Part shown: one piece after another, positions 16,135-24,513 of the stretch
How the letters are laid out: each line of letters opens with the position of its first letter
How positions within the stretch are numbered: the stretch's first letter is position 1
Assembly: GCA_031281225.1 (NCBI GenBank)
Contig: JAITFQ010000052.1
Location: 1 to 36,396 of the forward strand
From: Chitinispirillales bacterium
GTDB lineage: Bacteria > Fibrobacterota > Chitinivibrionia > Chitinivibrionales > Chitinispirillaceae
Length of the DNA stretch: 36,396 bases
Reading direction: 5' to 3'
Made by a program: the position numbers and the translations under genes
The notes under the pieces: generated by a model
Databases searched by the model: none
What the model was told of the DNA's origin: nothing
The model's input: the letters and a program-made list of their open reading frames with translations, nothing else

Positions 16135-16893
16135 ATGAGCGATAAAAAAATATTAACGGGCATCCGGAAAGCCAAGGCGGAAAACCGCCGCGCCCATTGG
16201 GTGCTTTTAGACCCCGACGACTTTACAATAGATAAAGCCGTGGAGACCGCCCGTGTGTCGCAGGACAGCGGTGTCGGCGCGTTGCTTGTGGGCGGCAGCC
16301 TGCTGCATACAAACCAGATCGACACGTTTGTCAAATCGTTGCGGGAGGCGGTGACAATCCCCGTGATTCTGTTCCCGGGCGACGCGACACAGCTTTCAAG
16401 GCACGCGAGCGCGCTTCTGTACCTCTCGCTGATATCGGGGCGCAACCCCGTCAACCTGATAGGCGAGCATGTAAAAGCCGCGCCCATCATCCGCCAGTAC
16501 GGGTTAGAGCCGATACCGACCGGTTACATGCTTGTAGAATCCGGCGCGGTAACCTCCGTAGAATTCATGAGCGGCACCCGCCCGCTGCCCCGCTCAAAGC
16601 CGAGCATCGCCGCCGCCCACGCCCTCGCCGCGCAATATTTGGGGATGGACATGATCTACCTTGAAGCGGGAAGCGGGGCGTCGCTAACAGTCCCGCCGGA
16701 AATGATCGCCGCGGTGCGGGCTTGCGTCGACATCCCGATAATCGTCGGCGGGGGGATACGCGACAGGGAGGCCGCCGTCGAAAAGCTAAAAGCCGGCGCG
16801 GACATAATCGTCACCGGCAATCTCCTGCAAAAGGAAAACGGGCTTGAACGGGTGAGGGAGGTTGCGGGGAGCGTGAGTAAGTTTTGCGAGTAA
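16135..16893 (+). CDS. pcrB: PcrB/GGGP synthase family prenylglyceryl-phosphate synthase
   Basis: TIM-barrel prenyltransferase of the geranylgeranylglyceryl-phosphate synthase family, which joins a polyprenyl diphosphate to sn-glycerol-1-phosphate. The 252 residues match the family length. Typical motifs are VLLDPDDF near residue 23, ALLVGGSLL, PVILFPGD, GYMLVESG, IYLEAGSGA and the phosphate-binding IVGGGIRD and VTGNLLQ. The sequence looks like the group II enzymes of Bacteroidota and archaea. The prenyl length and the lipid made cannot be read. The gene overlaps the next one by 10 bp, which ties it to an outer-membrane protein of the Omp85 family. Confidence 0.88.
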   Translation: MSDKKILTGIRKAKAENRRAHWVLLDPDDFTIDKAVETARVSQDSGVGALLVGGSLLHTNQIDTFVKSLREAVTIPVILFPGDATQLSRHASALLYLSLISGRNPVNLIGEHVKAAPIIRQYGLEPIPTGYMLVESGAVTSVEFMSGTRPLPRSKPSIAAAHALAAQYLGMDMIYLEAGSGASLTVPPEMIAAVRACVDIPIIVGGGIRDREAAVEKLKAGADIIVTGNLLQKENGLERVREVAGSVSKFCE

Positions 16894-18287
16894 GAATAAT
16901 TTTTTTTGCGGCTTGCCTGCTTCTTTGCGGGTATATCTTTGCGGAATCGGAAGATATCCAGCCATCAGCCGGTGCGCCGGTGTACATTCGTGTAATTGAT
17001 ATCCACGGTAACGTCACCACACGCCCCCAAACACTCGAAGCGTTTTTCGATTTTAGGATTGGGGAGGAGCTTGATACCGCCAAACTGCGTTCTACCCGCG
17101 AAAATATTTTGAGGACACAGCTATACACAGAGGTCGACATCGCTGCGTATATGCTTGATGACGGCGCGCGCATCGTGGTTACCGTCAAGGAGGCGGTGCG
17201 GCTGCAACTTATTTGGGGCGGGTCTTACAGCACCACACGGTACGGAGTGCCGGATTTATGGATCGTTCTCCGCGGCGGCGCAACTTTATATAATTTCAGG
17301 GGGCGGATGGAGGAACTCTCGATAGAGGGGAAAGTTTGGGCTCTCCGCGGCGTCAACGCGCTTTGGACAAAGCCGTTTTTGTCGACGCCCTACTACATAT
17401 CCGCCGGCGCGGGCGTAGAAACTTACCCCGACGAGGCCCTGCCGCTGGATTTTGTCGATTTGTTTGTCACGATGGCAGCCGGAAAAATGTTGGGCAAACA
17501 TTCAAAAATCGCCCTGAGCGCGACTCCCATGCGCCAAAACAACCGCGTCGTGGAATCCCAAATGGACGATTCTCCCATTCCCACCCCCAACATCCCCGAA
17601 TACCGCAGCTTGTACGAGGCGTTTGGCGCGGTTACTTTCACAAGCGATTACCGTAACTCGCGGTTCGACACGCGCAGCGGCTGGTACGAAACTTTCGACG
17701 TCCGCACAAACTGGCTCTACCATGATAACGTCATCCCCGGCGTCTACACGCCATTCTTTGAGTTCACGAACGATTTTAAATACTACCTGCCGCTGCTGTT
17801 CGGCGACGTACTTACGACGCACCTGCGCCTCACGATGCGTGACACCGACGCCGGCACCTACCATCGTCTGACTTACGGCGGCACAGGGTCGATGCGCGGC
17901 TACCACGACAAGGCGTTAGGGTGGAACTTCGTGGCAAACAGCGCCGCGTTCGTCTCGCTGAAATACACAAAACCTATCTGGAAAACTCAGCCGCTCAATA
18001 TACCGCTCGTTGAGTCCATTTACCAAAACGCCGGCCTGATTACCATCCGGTTCGACCTGTCGCTAATAGCCGACTACGTGCGCCTGTTCGACAAGCCGCT
18101 CGGACCGCTGGCGCTCGAAAGCCAAACGCAGGACGCTCTCGGATTAGGCTTCGGCCTCAGAACTTCGTTTCTAGAATTAAGGCAAAGCGGTAACGTTGAA
18201 GTTGTTTTCGGAAAAAGGGAAAGACCCGATCACTCGGGATTCGACTGGAAACCTATGCTGCATTTCTCTTTGGACAGAGGTTTTTGA
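16884..18287 (+). CDS. Omp85/BamA-family outer-membrane protein with one POTRA domain
   Basis: Predicted 467-residue outer-membrane barrel. The TTG start at 16884 lies inside the end of the pcrB-like gene and opens a signal peptide (IIFFAACLLLCGYIFA), so translation is probably coupled. A single POTRA-like domain covers about 32-105 (VIDIHGNVTTRPQTLEAFF). The rest is a 16-strand-type barrel with GSMRGY in the position of the conserved VRGF/Y loop motif and a C-terminal Phe. With one POTRA it is shorter than BamA (usually five), so it is more like the small Omp85/TamA-type or FhaC-type members. Its substrate or partner is unknown. It ends 1 bp from a convergent operon. Confidence 0.82.
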   Translation: MRVRIIFFAACLLLCGYIFAESEDIQPSAGAPVYIRVIDIHGNVTTRPQTLEAFFDFRIGEELDTAKLRSTRENILRTQLYTEVDIAAYMLDDGARIVVTVKEAVRLQLIWGGSYSTTRYGVPDLWIVLRGGATLYNFRGRMEELSIEGKVWALRGVNALWTKPFLSTPYYISAGAGVETYPDEALPLDFVDLFVTMAAGKMLGKHSKIALSATPMRQNNRVVESQMDDSPIPTPNIPEYRSLYEAFGAVTFTSDYRNSRFDTRSGWYETFDVRTNWLYHDNVIPGVYTPFFEFTNDFKYYLPLLFGDVLTTHLRLTMRDTDAGTYHRLTYGGTGSMRGYHDKALGWNFVANSAAFVSLKYTKPIWKTQPLNIPLVESIYQNAGLITIRFDLSLIADYVRLFDKPLGPLALESQTQDALGLGFGLRTSFLELRQSGNVEVVFGKRERPDHSGFDWKPMLHFSLDRGF

Positions 18288-18288
18288 C

Positions 18289-18966
18289 TCACACCCCATC
18301 CCCCGCCATCTCCTCCAAGTGCCGCTCAATCCTCTCTTCAATATGCCGCTTGACCTCCGGGTTTTCGCTTGTTTCGTAGAGAAACAGGAGGATGTCGAGC
18401 GCCTCGGTGTCCCTGCCGGCGTTGTTGTAGAAGGTCGCGGCTAAGGAGGCCAGCCTTCCTTGATGATTGCCCGGCGCCTGCGCGGCTATCGCGAAATTTT
18501 CGGCGGCGCGGTCGGGGTCCTGATAGTACCTGTGGTAGACCATCGCCAGATAAAACGGGACGTTCCACTTGGACTTGCCGAATACGTTCATCCCGCGCTC
18601 GAGGATCACCTTGGCCGCGCCGGGGTTGTTGCTCATCCCGGGGATCATAAGCCCCGCGAACTCGTAAGCCTCGTTGAAATGCGGGTGGAGGCGCGTTATC
18701 ATGTCGATCATCTCCACGAGCCAGTCAAACTGCCTGTCGCCCATGAATTGCCCGCCGCTGTAAATTACGGTTCTTATCCACAGGTAGTGGGCATACGTTG
18801 TGTTGAAGCCGAGCATGAACGGTTTTACGCGTTCGCTGCCGGGGAGGTAGGCCATGCTTTCAAGCGGCGGGGCGGAGCCGCGGATGGCGGTCAGACGGTT
18901 TTTGGTTAGGGTGATGCAGGCGAGGAGCGCGATGGTGATTATTATTAGCGTTACCGGTTTTTTCAT
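18289..18966 (-). CDS. Membrane-anchored TPR-like protein of the ABC exporter operon
   Basis: A 225-residue protein with one N-terminal membrane segment (about 6-24) and a helical repeat region resembling tetratricopeptide repeats (FNEAYEFAGLM, FYLAMVYHRYY, ASLAATFYNNAG). It was not recognised as a named family. Its ATG overlaps the stop of the ABC permease by 1 nt (TAATG), so it is the third gene of a coupled operon. The likely role is a periplasmic or membrane-side accessory of that transporter; this is inferred from position. Confidence 0.75.
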   Translation of the reverse strand: MKKPVTLIIITIALLACITLTKNRLTAIRGSAPPLESMAYLPGSERVKPFMLGFNTTYAHYLWIRTVIYSGGQFMGDRQFDWLVEMIDMITRLHPHFNEAYEFAGLMIPGMSNNPGAAKVILERGMNVFGKSKWNVPFYLAMVYHRYYQDPDRAAENFAIAAQAPGNHQGRLASLAATFYNNAGRDTEALDILLFLYETSENPEVKRHIEERIERHLEEMAGDGV

Positions 18967-19733
18967 TACAAATCCTTTCTAGAGAAAAGAATTGATGAAA
19001 ACAGGAGCAGCAGGGCCGCGTAAAGGACTCCGTATATGGCGGCGAAAGTTATGTGGCCGGGGGCTATCGGCAATTCGAACACTACCTGGGTGCGGATGTT
19101 GAAGAACTCTAAGTTGGGGAGCGCGTAGTGCAGGATGATTAGTATCGTTTTCAGGATCGGGTTGTTCTGGATGTCGGCGTTTAGGGTTATCAGGTCGTTT
19201 AGATGGCCGGAGACGTAGAAAGCCAAGGTGAAGATGGCGGCTAAGGTGGGGGTGGTGAAGCATGACCACATTATGGCTGCGGCGATTATTATCGACATCT
19301 CGATCATCAGCAAAAATATGGAGTAGAAAATTTCCGGCTGGGGCGCGTGGCCGGTCATCAAAGTTATGGCGGTGATGAATATCAGCGCTATCAGGAGAAA
19401 ATTCAGGGCGAGTGTGGCGAACAGGCCCGAAAATTTGCCTATGATGAACTGAATCCTGTCGACGGGCTTGCAAAGCACGCCGTAAACGGTCTTGTCGGCA
19501 ATCTCGGAGCCAAGCACGCCTACGCCGATAAAGACGGCAAGCAGCAGGCCGGTGAGAGACATGGTGGCGAGGCCGAAGTCGGACATCACCTGCACGCGCG
19601 ACATGACGGAAAGATCGCCAAACGACATGGCGAGAAGAAGCACCACCGCGGCGACAAGGAGGATGTTGTACAACACCTTGTTCCGTATCGTTTCTTTGAA
19701 CGTATTAAGCGCGACAAGCCAAATCACCCTCAT
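18966..19733 (-). CDS. ABC-2 type (NosY-like) transporter permease
   Basis: A 255-residue integral membrane protein with about six hydrophobic segments (for example ILLVAAVVLLLAMSFG and TGLLLAVFIGVGVLG). It has the ABC-2 layout, including an amphipathic LNTFKETIRNKVLY start and a GSEIADKTVYGVLCKPVDR stretch common in NosY-like permeases. It starts with ATGA overlapping the stop of the ATPase gene and ends overlapping the start of the TPR gene. Substrate unknown. Confidence 0.88.
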   Translation of the reverse strand: MRVIWLVALNTFKETIRNKVLYNILLVAAVVLLLAMSFGDLSVMSRVQVMSDFGLATMSLTGLLLAVFIGVGVLGSEIADKTVYGVLCKPVDRIQFIIGKFSGLFATLALNFLLIALIFITAITLMTGHAPQPEIFYSIFLLMIEMSIIIAAAIMWSCFTTPTLAAIFTLAFYVSGHLNDLITLNADIQNNPILKTILIILHYALPNLEFFNIRTQVVFELPIAPGHITFAAIYGVLYAALLLLFSSILFSRKDL

Positions 19734-20686
19734 GACACACCTCCGTCCCCGGCTGTATTGGCCAACCCGTCATTAGCCCCGTATAATAACGATTCTAATG
19801 GCATGGTGCGCTTTTGTATCGACAAACAAAAAATCCCCTGCTCATAAAGCTTGCGCTGATACGCCGCCGGGTTTTTGGGCGCGGGGATTAATATAAGCGT
19901 TTCATCGCCCGGCGAACGGGAGACCTCCAAGCCGTCGGCGCGCAGGTCGGCGGTTAGATTATCCGGCAGCGACGAAACAACAAGCTCCGTGCCCAGCGCC
20001 CCCTTTTCCAAAAGGGAGGCCACGCTGCCGGTAAAGCGCAGCTTGCCGCCGTCGAGCACAACTACGTCCCTGCACACGGCCTCTATATCTTCAAGCACGT
20101 GGGTGCTGAAAAAGATAGTTTTGCCCTCGTCGCCGAGTTTTTTGAACAGGCTCCTGAACAGGCGGCGCGAGGGGGGGTCAAGCCCGCTCATCGGTTCGTC
20201 GAGAATAAGCAATTTCGGATCGCCCAAAAGCCCGGAAGCCATATTGAGGCGTTGCTGCTGCCCTTTTGACAGGCTGCGCACTTTTGCTTTCTCACGCCCG
20301 GTGAGTTCAACGGCTTCGAGCACCCTTTTACGCTCCGAGTCGACGGCCGCGCGTTTGATGCCGACTAAACGCGCCGAAAAATCTATGGTTTCGCCGACCG
20401 TGAGATGCTTGTAGAAATATGGCTGCTCGGAAACGTAGGAGACGCCGGCTCTCGAAGCGGTGGATTCCGCTGGCTTGCCCATCATGGTGACGCGGCCGGC
20501 GGTCGGCCTCACGAGGCCCATGATCATCTTGATAGTGGTGGTCTTCCCCGCGCCGTTTGGGCCCACGAAGCCGGTGATGTGGTTCTCGGTCAGCGAGAAA
20601 GCCACGTCCTGCACGGCTGTGACACGGGTGCCTTTGAAGCCGCGGCGGTAGATTTTGGTTATCTTGTCGACGTTCAGTATATCCAT
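19730..20686 (-). CDS. ABC transporter ATP-binding protein
   Basis: A 318-residue ATPase powering the permease downstream. The track start (20821) adds a hydrophobic, non-homologous 45-residue extension. ATG 20686 (MDILNVDKITKIYRRGFKG) begins where the family begins and lies 8 nt from a TATATT box. Motifs are Walker A GPNGAGKTT (about 41-49), signature LSKGQQQRL, Walker B LLILDEPMSGLD and the H-loop STHVLED. A C-terminal extension after about residue 215 is usual for the CcmA/NosF/Nod type exporters. Confidence 0.93.
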   Translation of the reverse strand: MDILNVDKITKIYRRGFKGTRVTAVQDVAFSLTENHITGFVGPNGAGKTTTIKMIMGLVRPTAGRVTMMGKPAESTASRAGVSYVSEQPYFYKHLTVGETIDFSARLVGIKRAAVDSERKRVLEAVELTGREKAKVRSLSKGQQQRLNMASGLLGDPKLLILDEPMSGLDPPSRRLFRSLFKKLGDEGKTIFFSTHVLEDIEAVCRDVVVLDGGKLRFTGSVASLLEKGALGTELVVSSLPDNLTADLRADGLEVSRSPGDETLILIPAPKNPAAYQRKLYEQGIFCLSIQKRTMPLESLLYGANDGLANTAGDGGVS

Positions 20687-20694
20687 TTCATAGT

Positions 20695-20724
20695 AATATA
20701 CGTAATATCCGATAAGAAATTCAA
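20695..20724 (-). promoter_or_regulatory. Promoter of the ABC operon, leaderless geometry
   Basis: On the minus strand TTGAAT, an 18-nt spacer and TATATT (20700-20695) are followed 8 nt later by ATG 20686, with no Shine-Dalgarno. It lies back-to-back with the bioC promoter in a 103-bp divergent gap. Confidence 0.6.
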
Positions 20725-20753
20725 CAAAAAAAATAAAAACCGTTTTTTGGGTT

Positions 20754-20782
20754 TTGATTTTGACATTGACATTATATATATT
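20754..20782 (+). promoter_or_regulatory. Promoter of bioC, leaderless geometry
   Basis: TTGATT (20754-20759), a 17-nt spacer and TATATT (20777-20782) are followed 7 nt later by ATG 20790. No Shine-Dalgarno is seen. Two overlapping TTGACA hexamers lie inside the spacer region. Confidence 0.6.
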
Positions 20783-20789
20783 TGTTTTT

Positions 20790-21593
20790 ATGGATATGGA
20801 CTCGTCATCATTTTTCCCCAAAAAGAGAATCGCCGCGCGGTTTGGCCGCGCCGTTGATTCCTACGAAACCGGCGCCAACGTACAAATGGCGATCGCGAAG
20901 CGGATATCGCTGCGCATGAAAGGCGAAATCCGCGAAAATCAGCTTTGGTGCGACCTCGGGAGCGGCAGCGGTATGTTGCTCGAATATTTGGGGCCGACGC
21001 CAAGCGAGACCCGTTTCGTATGCCTCGACCTCTCTTTCGCGCCGCTGCGCCGCGCCTTGCAGGCAAGACGCACCGTCCTCGCGGTAAACGGCGACATAGA
21101 CTTCCTGCCCATCCGCCCCGAAGCGTTCGATGGCGGGGTCATATCGTCTGTGCTGCAATGGGTCGAATCGCCGGAAGCCGCCCTGCGCGGCATAGCGCAA
21201 ATGTTAAAACCGGCGACGCAGCTCCATTTCTCGGTATTCGTCGACGGTTCGTTCACGGAACTGATAGAAATAAGGGCGCGCATGGGCCTGTCCGCCGGAG
21301 TTTGGCTGCCAAGCGTGAGCGAGCTCCTCACGACATTCGACAAGGCGGGCCTTGATGTATCGACGGAAGATATCGAATACTATGACGAAAAGCAAAATTT
21401 CAAGGACGCCCTCTCCGCCCTCGGAAGCCTGAGCGACATAGGCGTCACCGCGACGGGGGGCCGGCTGCTCAACAGAACCGAACTCGACAAACTGTGCAGG
21501 GATTACACGCTGACATTTATGAAAAACGGAAAAATCCCGCTGACGTACCGGGCGGTAATCGGCACAGCGCGTAAAAACACCATGGAATCATAA
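20790..21593 (+). CDS. bioC: Malonyl-ACP O-methyltransferase BioC (early biotin synthesis)
   Basis: SAM-dependent methyltransferase that masks malonyl-ACP so that the fatty-acid machinery can build the pimelate part of biotin. The track begins at TTG 20754 inside the promoter. ATG 20790 is preferred (20796 is also possible). The BioC hallmark RFGRAVDSYETGANVQ lies near the N-terminus, followed by SAM motif I CDLGSGSG, DGGVISSVLQWVESPEAALR and the usual C-terminal helix region. At 267 residues it fits the family. bioD and bioA lie 5 kb downstream; bioF, bioB and a pimeloyl esterase are not in the window. Confidence 0.88.
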   Translation: MDMDSSSFFPKKRIAARFGRAVDSYETGANVQMAIAKRISLRMKGEIRENQLWCDLGSGSGMLLEYLGPTPSETRFVCLDLSFAPLRRALQARRTVLAVNGDIDFLPIRPEAFDGGVISSVLQWVESPEAALRGIAQMLKPATQLHFSVFVDGSFTELIEIRARMGLSAGVWLPSVSELLTTFDKAGLDVSTEDIEYYDEKQNFKDALSALGSLSDIGVTATGGRLLNRTELDKLCRDYTLTFMKNGKIPLTYRAVIGTARKNTMES

Positions 21594-21633
21594 ATCCGCA
21601 TTGAAGCGCCAACCGGTTGGGCCGGAGGATTTT

Positions 21634-21690
21634 ATGACAAAGCATGGCATAGCCGAGGAAAATTTTAGAGAGAATCAGGATCGTTTATAA
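21634..21690 (+). CDS. Putative 18-residue leader ORF before pyrR
   Basis: This ORF is absent from the track. ATG 21634 is preceded by GGAGG with ideal 5-nt spacing and encodes MTKHGIAEENFRENQDRL. Its TAA (21688-21690) overlaps the pyrR ATG by one base (TAATG). pyrR has no good ribosome-binding site of its own directly upstream, so ribosomes finishing the small ORF could start pyrR. No known family. It may be a coupling or attenuation leader for the pyr operon. Confidence 0.5.
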   Translation: MTKHGIAEENFRENQDRL

Positions 21691-22244
21691 TGAAAAAACT
21701 TGAACAGATAATGGATGCCCACGCTCTCGATCTCGCGCTGACGCGCATCACGCATGAGATTTTGGAGCGGCACAGCGATCTGCCCGCTCTGTGCGTGGTG
21801 GGGATGCAGAGCAGGGGCGTGTTTTTGGCGCGGAGGATCGCCGCGAAAATCAGCGCGATGGAGAAGGTCACGCTGAAAACCGGGACGCTCGACGCCACGC
21901 TCTACCGAGACGACTACCGCTACCGTATGCCTTTCAGGCAGCCGCAGGTGCGCGTTACCGATATCCCTTTTGATATCAACGAGAAAACGGTGATCCTTGT
22001 GGACGACGTGCTGTTCACCGGCCGCACGACGCGGGCGGCGCTCGACGCGCTCATGGACCACGGGCGCCCGCGCATGATACAGCTCGCGGTGCTAATCGAC
22101 AGAGGCCACCGCGAACTCCCGATAAGGGCGGATTACTTAGGAAAAGAGATCACCACATTAGCCAAACAGGAGGTCGCGCTCAAGGTGAGCGAGATTGACA
22201 GGGAAGACTCCCTGTGGCTGATGGAGATAGAGGAAAGCGACTAA
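21690..22244 (+). CDS. pyrR: PyrR: pyrimidine operon regulator / uracil phosphoribosyltransferase
   Basis: PRTase-fold protein that, in other bacteria, binds pyr mRNA leaders and often also makes UMP from uracil and PRPP. The 184 residues match the family. VILVDDVLFTGRTTRAAL (about 101-118) is the PRPP-binding signature, and VVGMQSRGVFLARRI is the N-terminal PRTase motif. It is the first large gene of pyrR-pyrB-pyrC, with 3 nt between it and pyrB. A consensus PyrR-binding RNA loop was not recognised upstream, where an AACCGGTT palindrome and the leader ORF lie instead. Confidence 0.94.
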   Translation: MKKLEQIMDAHALDLALTRITHEILERHSDLPALCVVGMQSRGVFLARRIAAKISAMEKVTLKTGTLDATLYRDDYRYRMPFRQPQVRVTDIPFDINEKTVILVDDVLFTGRTTRAALDALMDHGRPRMIQLAVLIDRGHRELPIRADYLGKEITTLAKQEVALKVSEIDREDSLWLMEIEESD

Positions 22245-22247
22245 TCC

Positions 22248-23174
22248 ATGAAACTTCAAGCGCGGCACCTGCTGGGTTTGGAGGGTATGTCCGGCGGCGA
22301 TATAAACCTTATCCTCGACACCGCCGATTCGTTCTACGGGGTTTTGCAGCGCGACGTAAAAGTCGTGCCGACGCTGCGAGGAAAGACCATCGTCAACCTG
22401 TTTTACGAAAACAGCACGCGCACGCGCATATCTTTCGAACTCGCCGAAAAACGCCTCTCGGCAAGCCCGCTGAATTTTTCCGCGTCGACAAGCTCAATCC
22501 ACAAGGGGGAGGGGCTAAGGGATACGATACGCAATATTGAGGCGATGAAAATAGACATGGTGGTGGTGCGCCACAGTTGCGCCGGCGCGCCGTATTTCCT
22601 TACGCAATGCACAGACGCCGTAATCATAAACGCCGGCGACGGGCTGCACGAACACCCTACTCAGGCATTGCTCGACATGATGACAATCCGCCAGAAATTA
22701 GGCCGCCTTGAAGGATTAAAAGTCGCCATAATCGGCGACATATTTCACAGCCGCGTGGCACGCTCAAACGCGTGGGGGATGAAGACGATGGGGATGGACG
22801 TAATACTTTGCGGCCCGCCCACATTTCTGCCCCAGCACCACGATTGCCTCGGCGTCCCCGTCACCGACAATATAGACGAAGCGCTCGAAGGGGCGGATGT
22901 GGTGATGCTGTTGCGCGTCCAGCTCGAACGGCAGTCAAGCGCGGTTTTTCCGTCTGTACACGAATACCGCGACAGGTACGGGTTTGACATCGACCGCCTC
23001 TCAAAGCTGAAGAAAGACGTAATCATCATGCACCCCGGGCCGATAAACAGGGGGGTTGAGCTTGCGTCAAACGTTGCGGATTCGGAACACTCGGTGATTT
23101 TGGATCAGGTGACGAACGGGGTGGCGGTAAGGATGGCGGTTCTCTATCTATTGGGAGGCGGGGAAAATGGTTAA
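22248..23174 (+). CDS. pyrB: Aspartate carbamoyltransferase catalytic subunit
   Basis: Joins carbamoyl phosphate and aspartate, the committed step of pyrimidine synthesis. Carbamoyl-phosphate motif ENSTRTRISFE lies near residue 53; STSSIHKGEGLRDT, HEHPTQALLDM and MHPGPINRGVE follow in the expected order. At 308 residues it has standard length. No pyrI regulatory subunit is nearby, as in PyrR-controlled operons of the class C type. It overlaps pyrC by 8 bp, so translation is likely coupled. Confidence 0.97.
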   Translation: MKLQARHLLGLEGMSGGDINLILDTADSFYGVLQRDVKVVPTLRGKTIVNLFYENSTRTRISFELAEKRLSASPLNFSASTSSIHKGEGLRDTIRNIEAMKIDMVVVRHSCAGAPYFLTQCTDAVIINAGDGLHEHPTQALLDMMTIRQKLGRLEGLKVAIIGDIFHSRVARSNAWGMKTMGMDVILCGPPTFLPQHHDCLGVPVTDNIDEALEGADVVMLLRVQLERQSSAVFPSVHEYRDRYGFDIDRLSKLKKDVIIMHPGPINRGVELASNVADSEHSVILDQVTNGVAVRMAVLYLLGGGENG

Positions 23175-24507
23175 AAGAAATTTCGGCACGGTGACGTATC
23201 CGCTCTCCGGCGGCTCGCAGTCAAAACCGTTGGTCATTACAAACGCCCGCGTTATAGACCCCGCGCAGGGGATTGACGGGAAATATAATATCGTGCTCGA
23301 CGGCGGCATCGTCAAGTCAATAACGGAAGAAACCCCGCCGGGCTGCAACGGCGGCGCCGACATAATCGACGCCTCCGGCCTTTGGGCGGTTCCCGGCCTT
23401 GTCGACATGCACGTCCACCTGCGCGAGCCGGGGCGCGAGGACAAGGAAACTATCGCCACCGGCACCTGCGCCGCCGCGGCCGGCGGGTTCACGGCGGTCG
23501 CCTGTATGCCAAACACGAACCCCGTCCTCGACGAGGAAGCAAAAATCCGCTATGTCATTCAGCGCGGCGAAGACTGCCCGTGCCGCATATACCCCGTCGG
23601 CGCGATAACAAAAGCGCTCGAAGGCGAGGAACTCGCCCCCGTCGGCGAGATGGTGAAAGCCGGCGCCGCCGCGGTATCGGACGACGGGAAAACCGTCGCC
23701 AAATCAAACGTAATGCGCAACGCGCTAAACTACTCAAAATCGTTTGACATCCCGGTAATCTGCCACTGCGAGGACGCCGCCCTGTGCGCCAAGGGGCACA
23801 TGAACGAGGGCCTCGTGTCTACAAAACTCGGCGTGAGGGGGATTCCGGTAATATCTGAGGACATAATCGTATCGCGCGACATACTGCTTGCCGAATACAC
23901 CGGCGCGCGTATCCACATCGCCCACGTGTCGACGGCCGGTTCCGTGCGGCTCATCCGCGAAGCGAAGTCGCGCGGGGTTAAGGTGACGGCGGAGACGTGC
24001 CCGCACTATTTTACGCTGACGGACGAAGACGTTGGGATGTACGACACAAATAAAAAGATGAACCCCCCGCTGCGCACCGCCGTTGACAGAGATGCGGTAA
24101 TCGCCGGATTGGCGGACGGGACGATCGATGTGATAGCGAGCGATCACGCCCCGCACGTTTCCGAGGAGAAGGATGTGGAGTTCGACACCGCCGCGTTTGG
24201 CGTGGTGGGGCTTGAGACGTCGCTTGGGGTGGTGCTGACCGTTTTGGTTAGCAGGGGCCTGCTGACGCCGTCGCAGATGGTAGAGCGTATGAGCGCCGCG
24301 CCGAACAGGATTTTGGGGTTGCCGGGCGGTTCGCTAAAAACCGGTTCGCCCGCCGATGTAACGATAATCGACCCATCGGTAAAATGGACGGTAGACCCCG
24401 CCGCGTTCTTCTCAAAATCGCGAAACTCGCCGTTTATAGGGATGGGGCTTGAAGGGGCGGCTGCTGTTACGATTTTGGGCGGCAGGGTTGTTTACCGGCG
24501 GGGGTGA
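23167..24507 (+). CDS. pyrC: Dihydroorotase, class I
   Basis: Zinc amidohydrolase closing N-carbamoyl-aspartate to dihydroorotate. The metal motif DMHVHLREPG lies near residue 79. SDDGKTV, ICHCED, HIAHVSTAGSV and IASDHAPH supply the remaining ligands and the catalytic Asp. The 446 residues agree with class I enzymes, which can be active or an inactive partner of PyrB; here the full set of ligands is present, so activity is expected. The start overlaps pyrB, and the gene ends 6 bp from a convergent gene. Confidence 0.95.
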   Translation: MVKRNFGTVTYPLSGGSQSKPLVITNARVIDPAQGIDGKYNIVLDGGIVKSITEETPPGCNGGADIIDASGLWAVPGLVDMHVHLREPGREDKETIATGTCAAAAGGFTAVACMPNTNPVLDEEAKIRYVIQRGEDCPCRIYPVGAITKALEGEELAPVGEMVKAGAAAVSDDGKTVAKSNVMRNALNYSKSFDIPVICHCEDAALCAKGHMNEGLVSTKLGVRGIPVISEDIIVSRDILLAEYTGARIHIAHVSTAGSVRLIREAKSRGVKVTAETCPHYFTLTDEDVGMYDTNKKMNPPLRTAVDRDAVIAGLADGTIDVIASDHAPHVSEEKDVEFDTAAFGVVGLETSLGVVLTVLVSRGLLTPSQMVERMSAAPNRILGLPGGSLKTGSPADVTIIDPSVKWTVDPAAFFSKSRNSPFIGMGLEGAAAVTILGGRVVYRRG

Positions 24508-24513
24508 GGCCCA

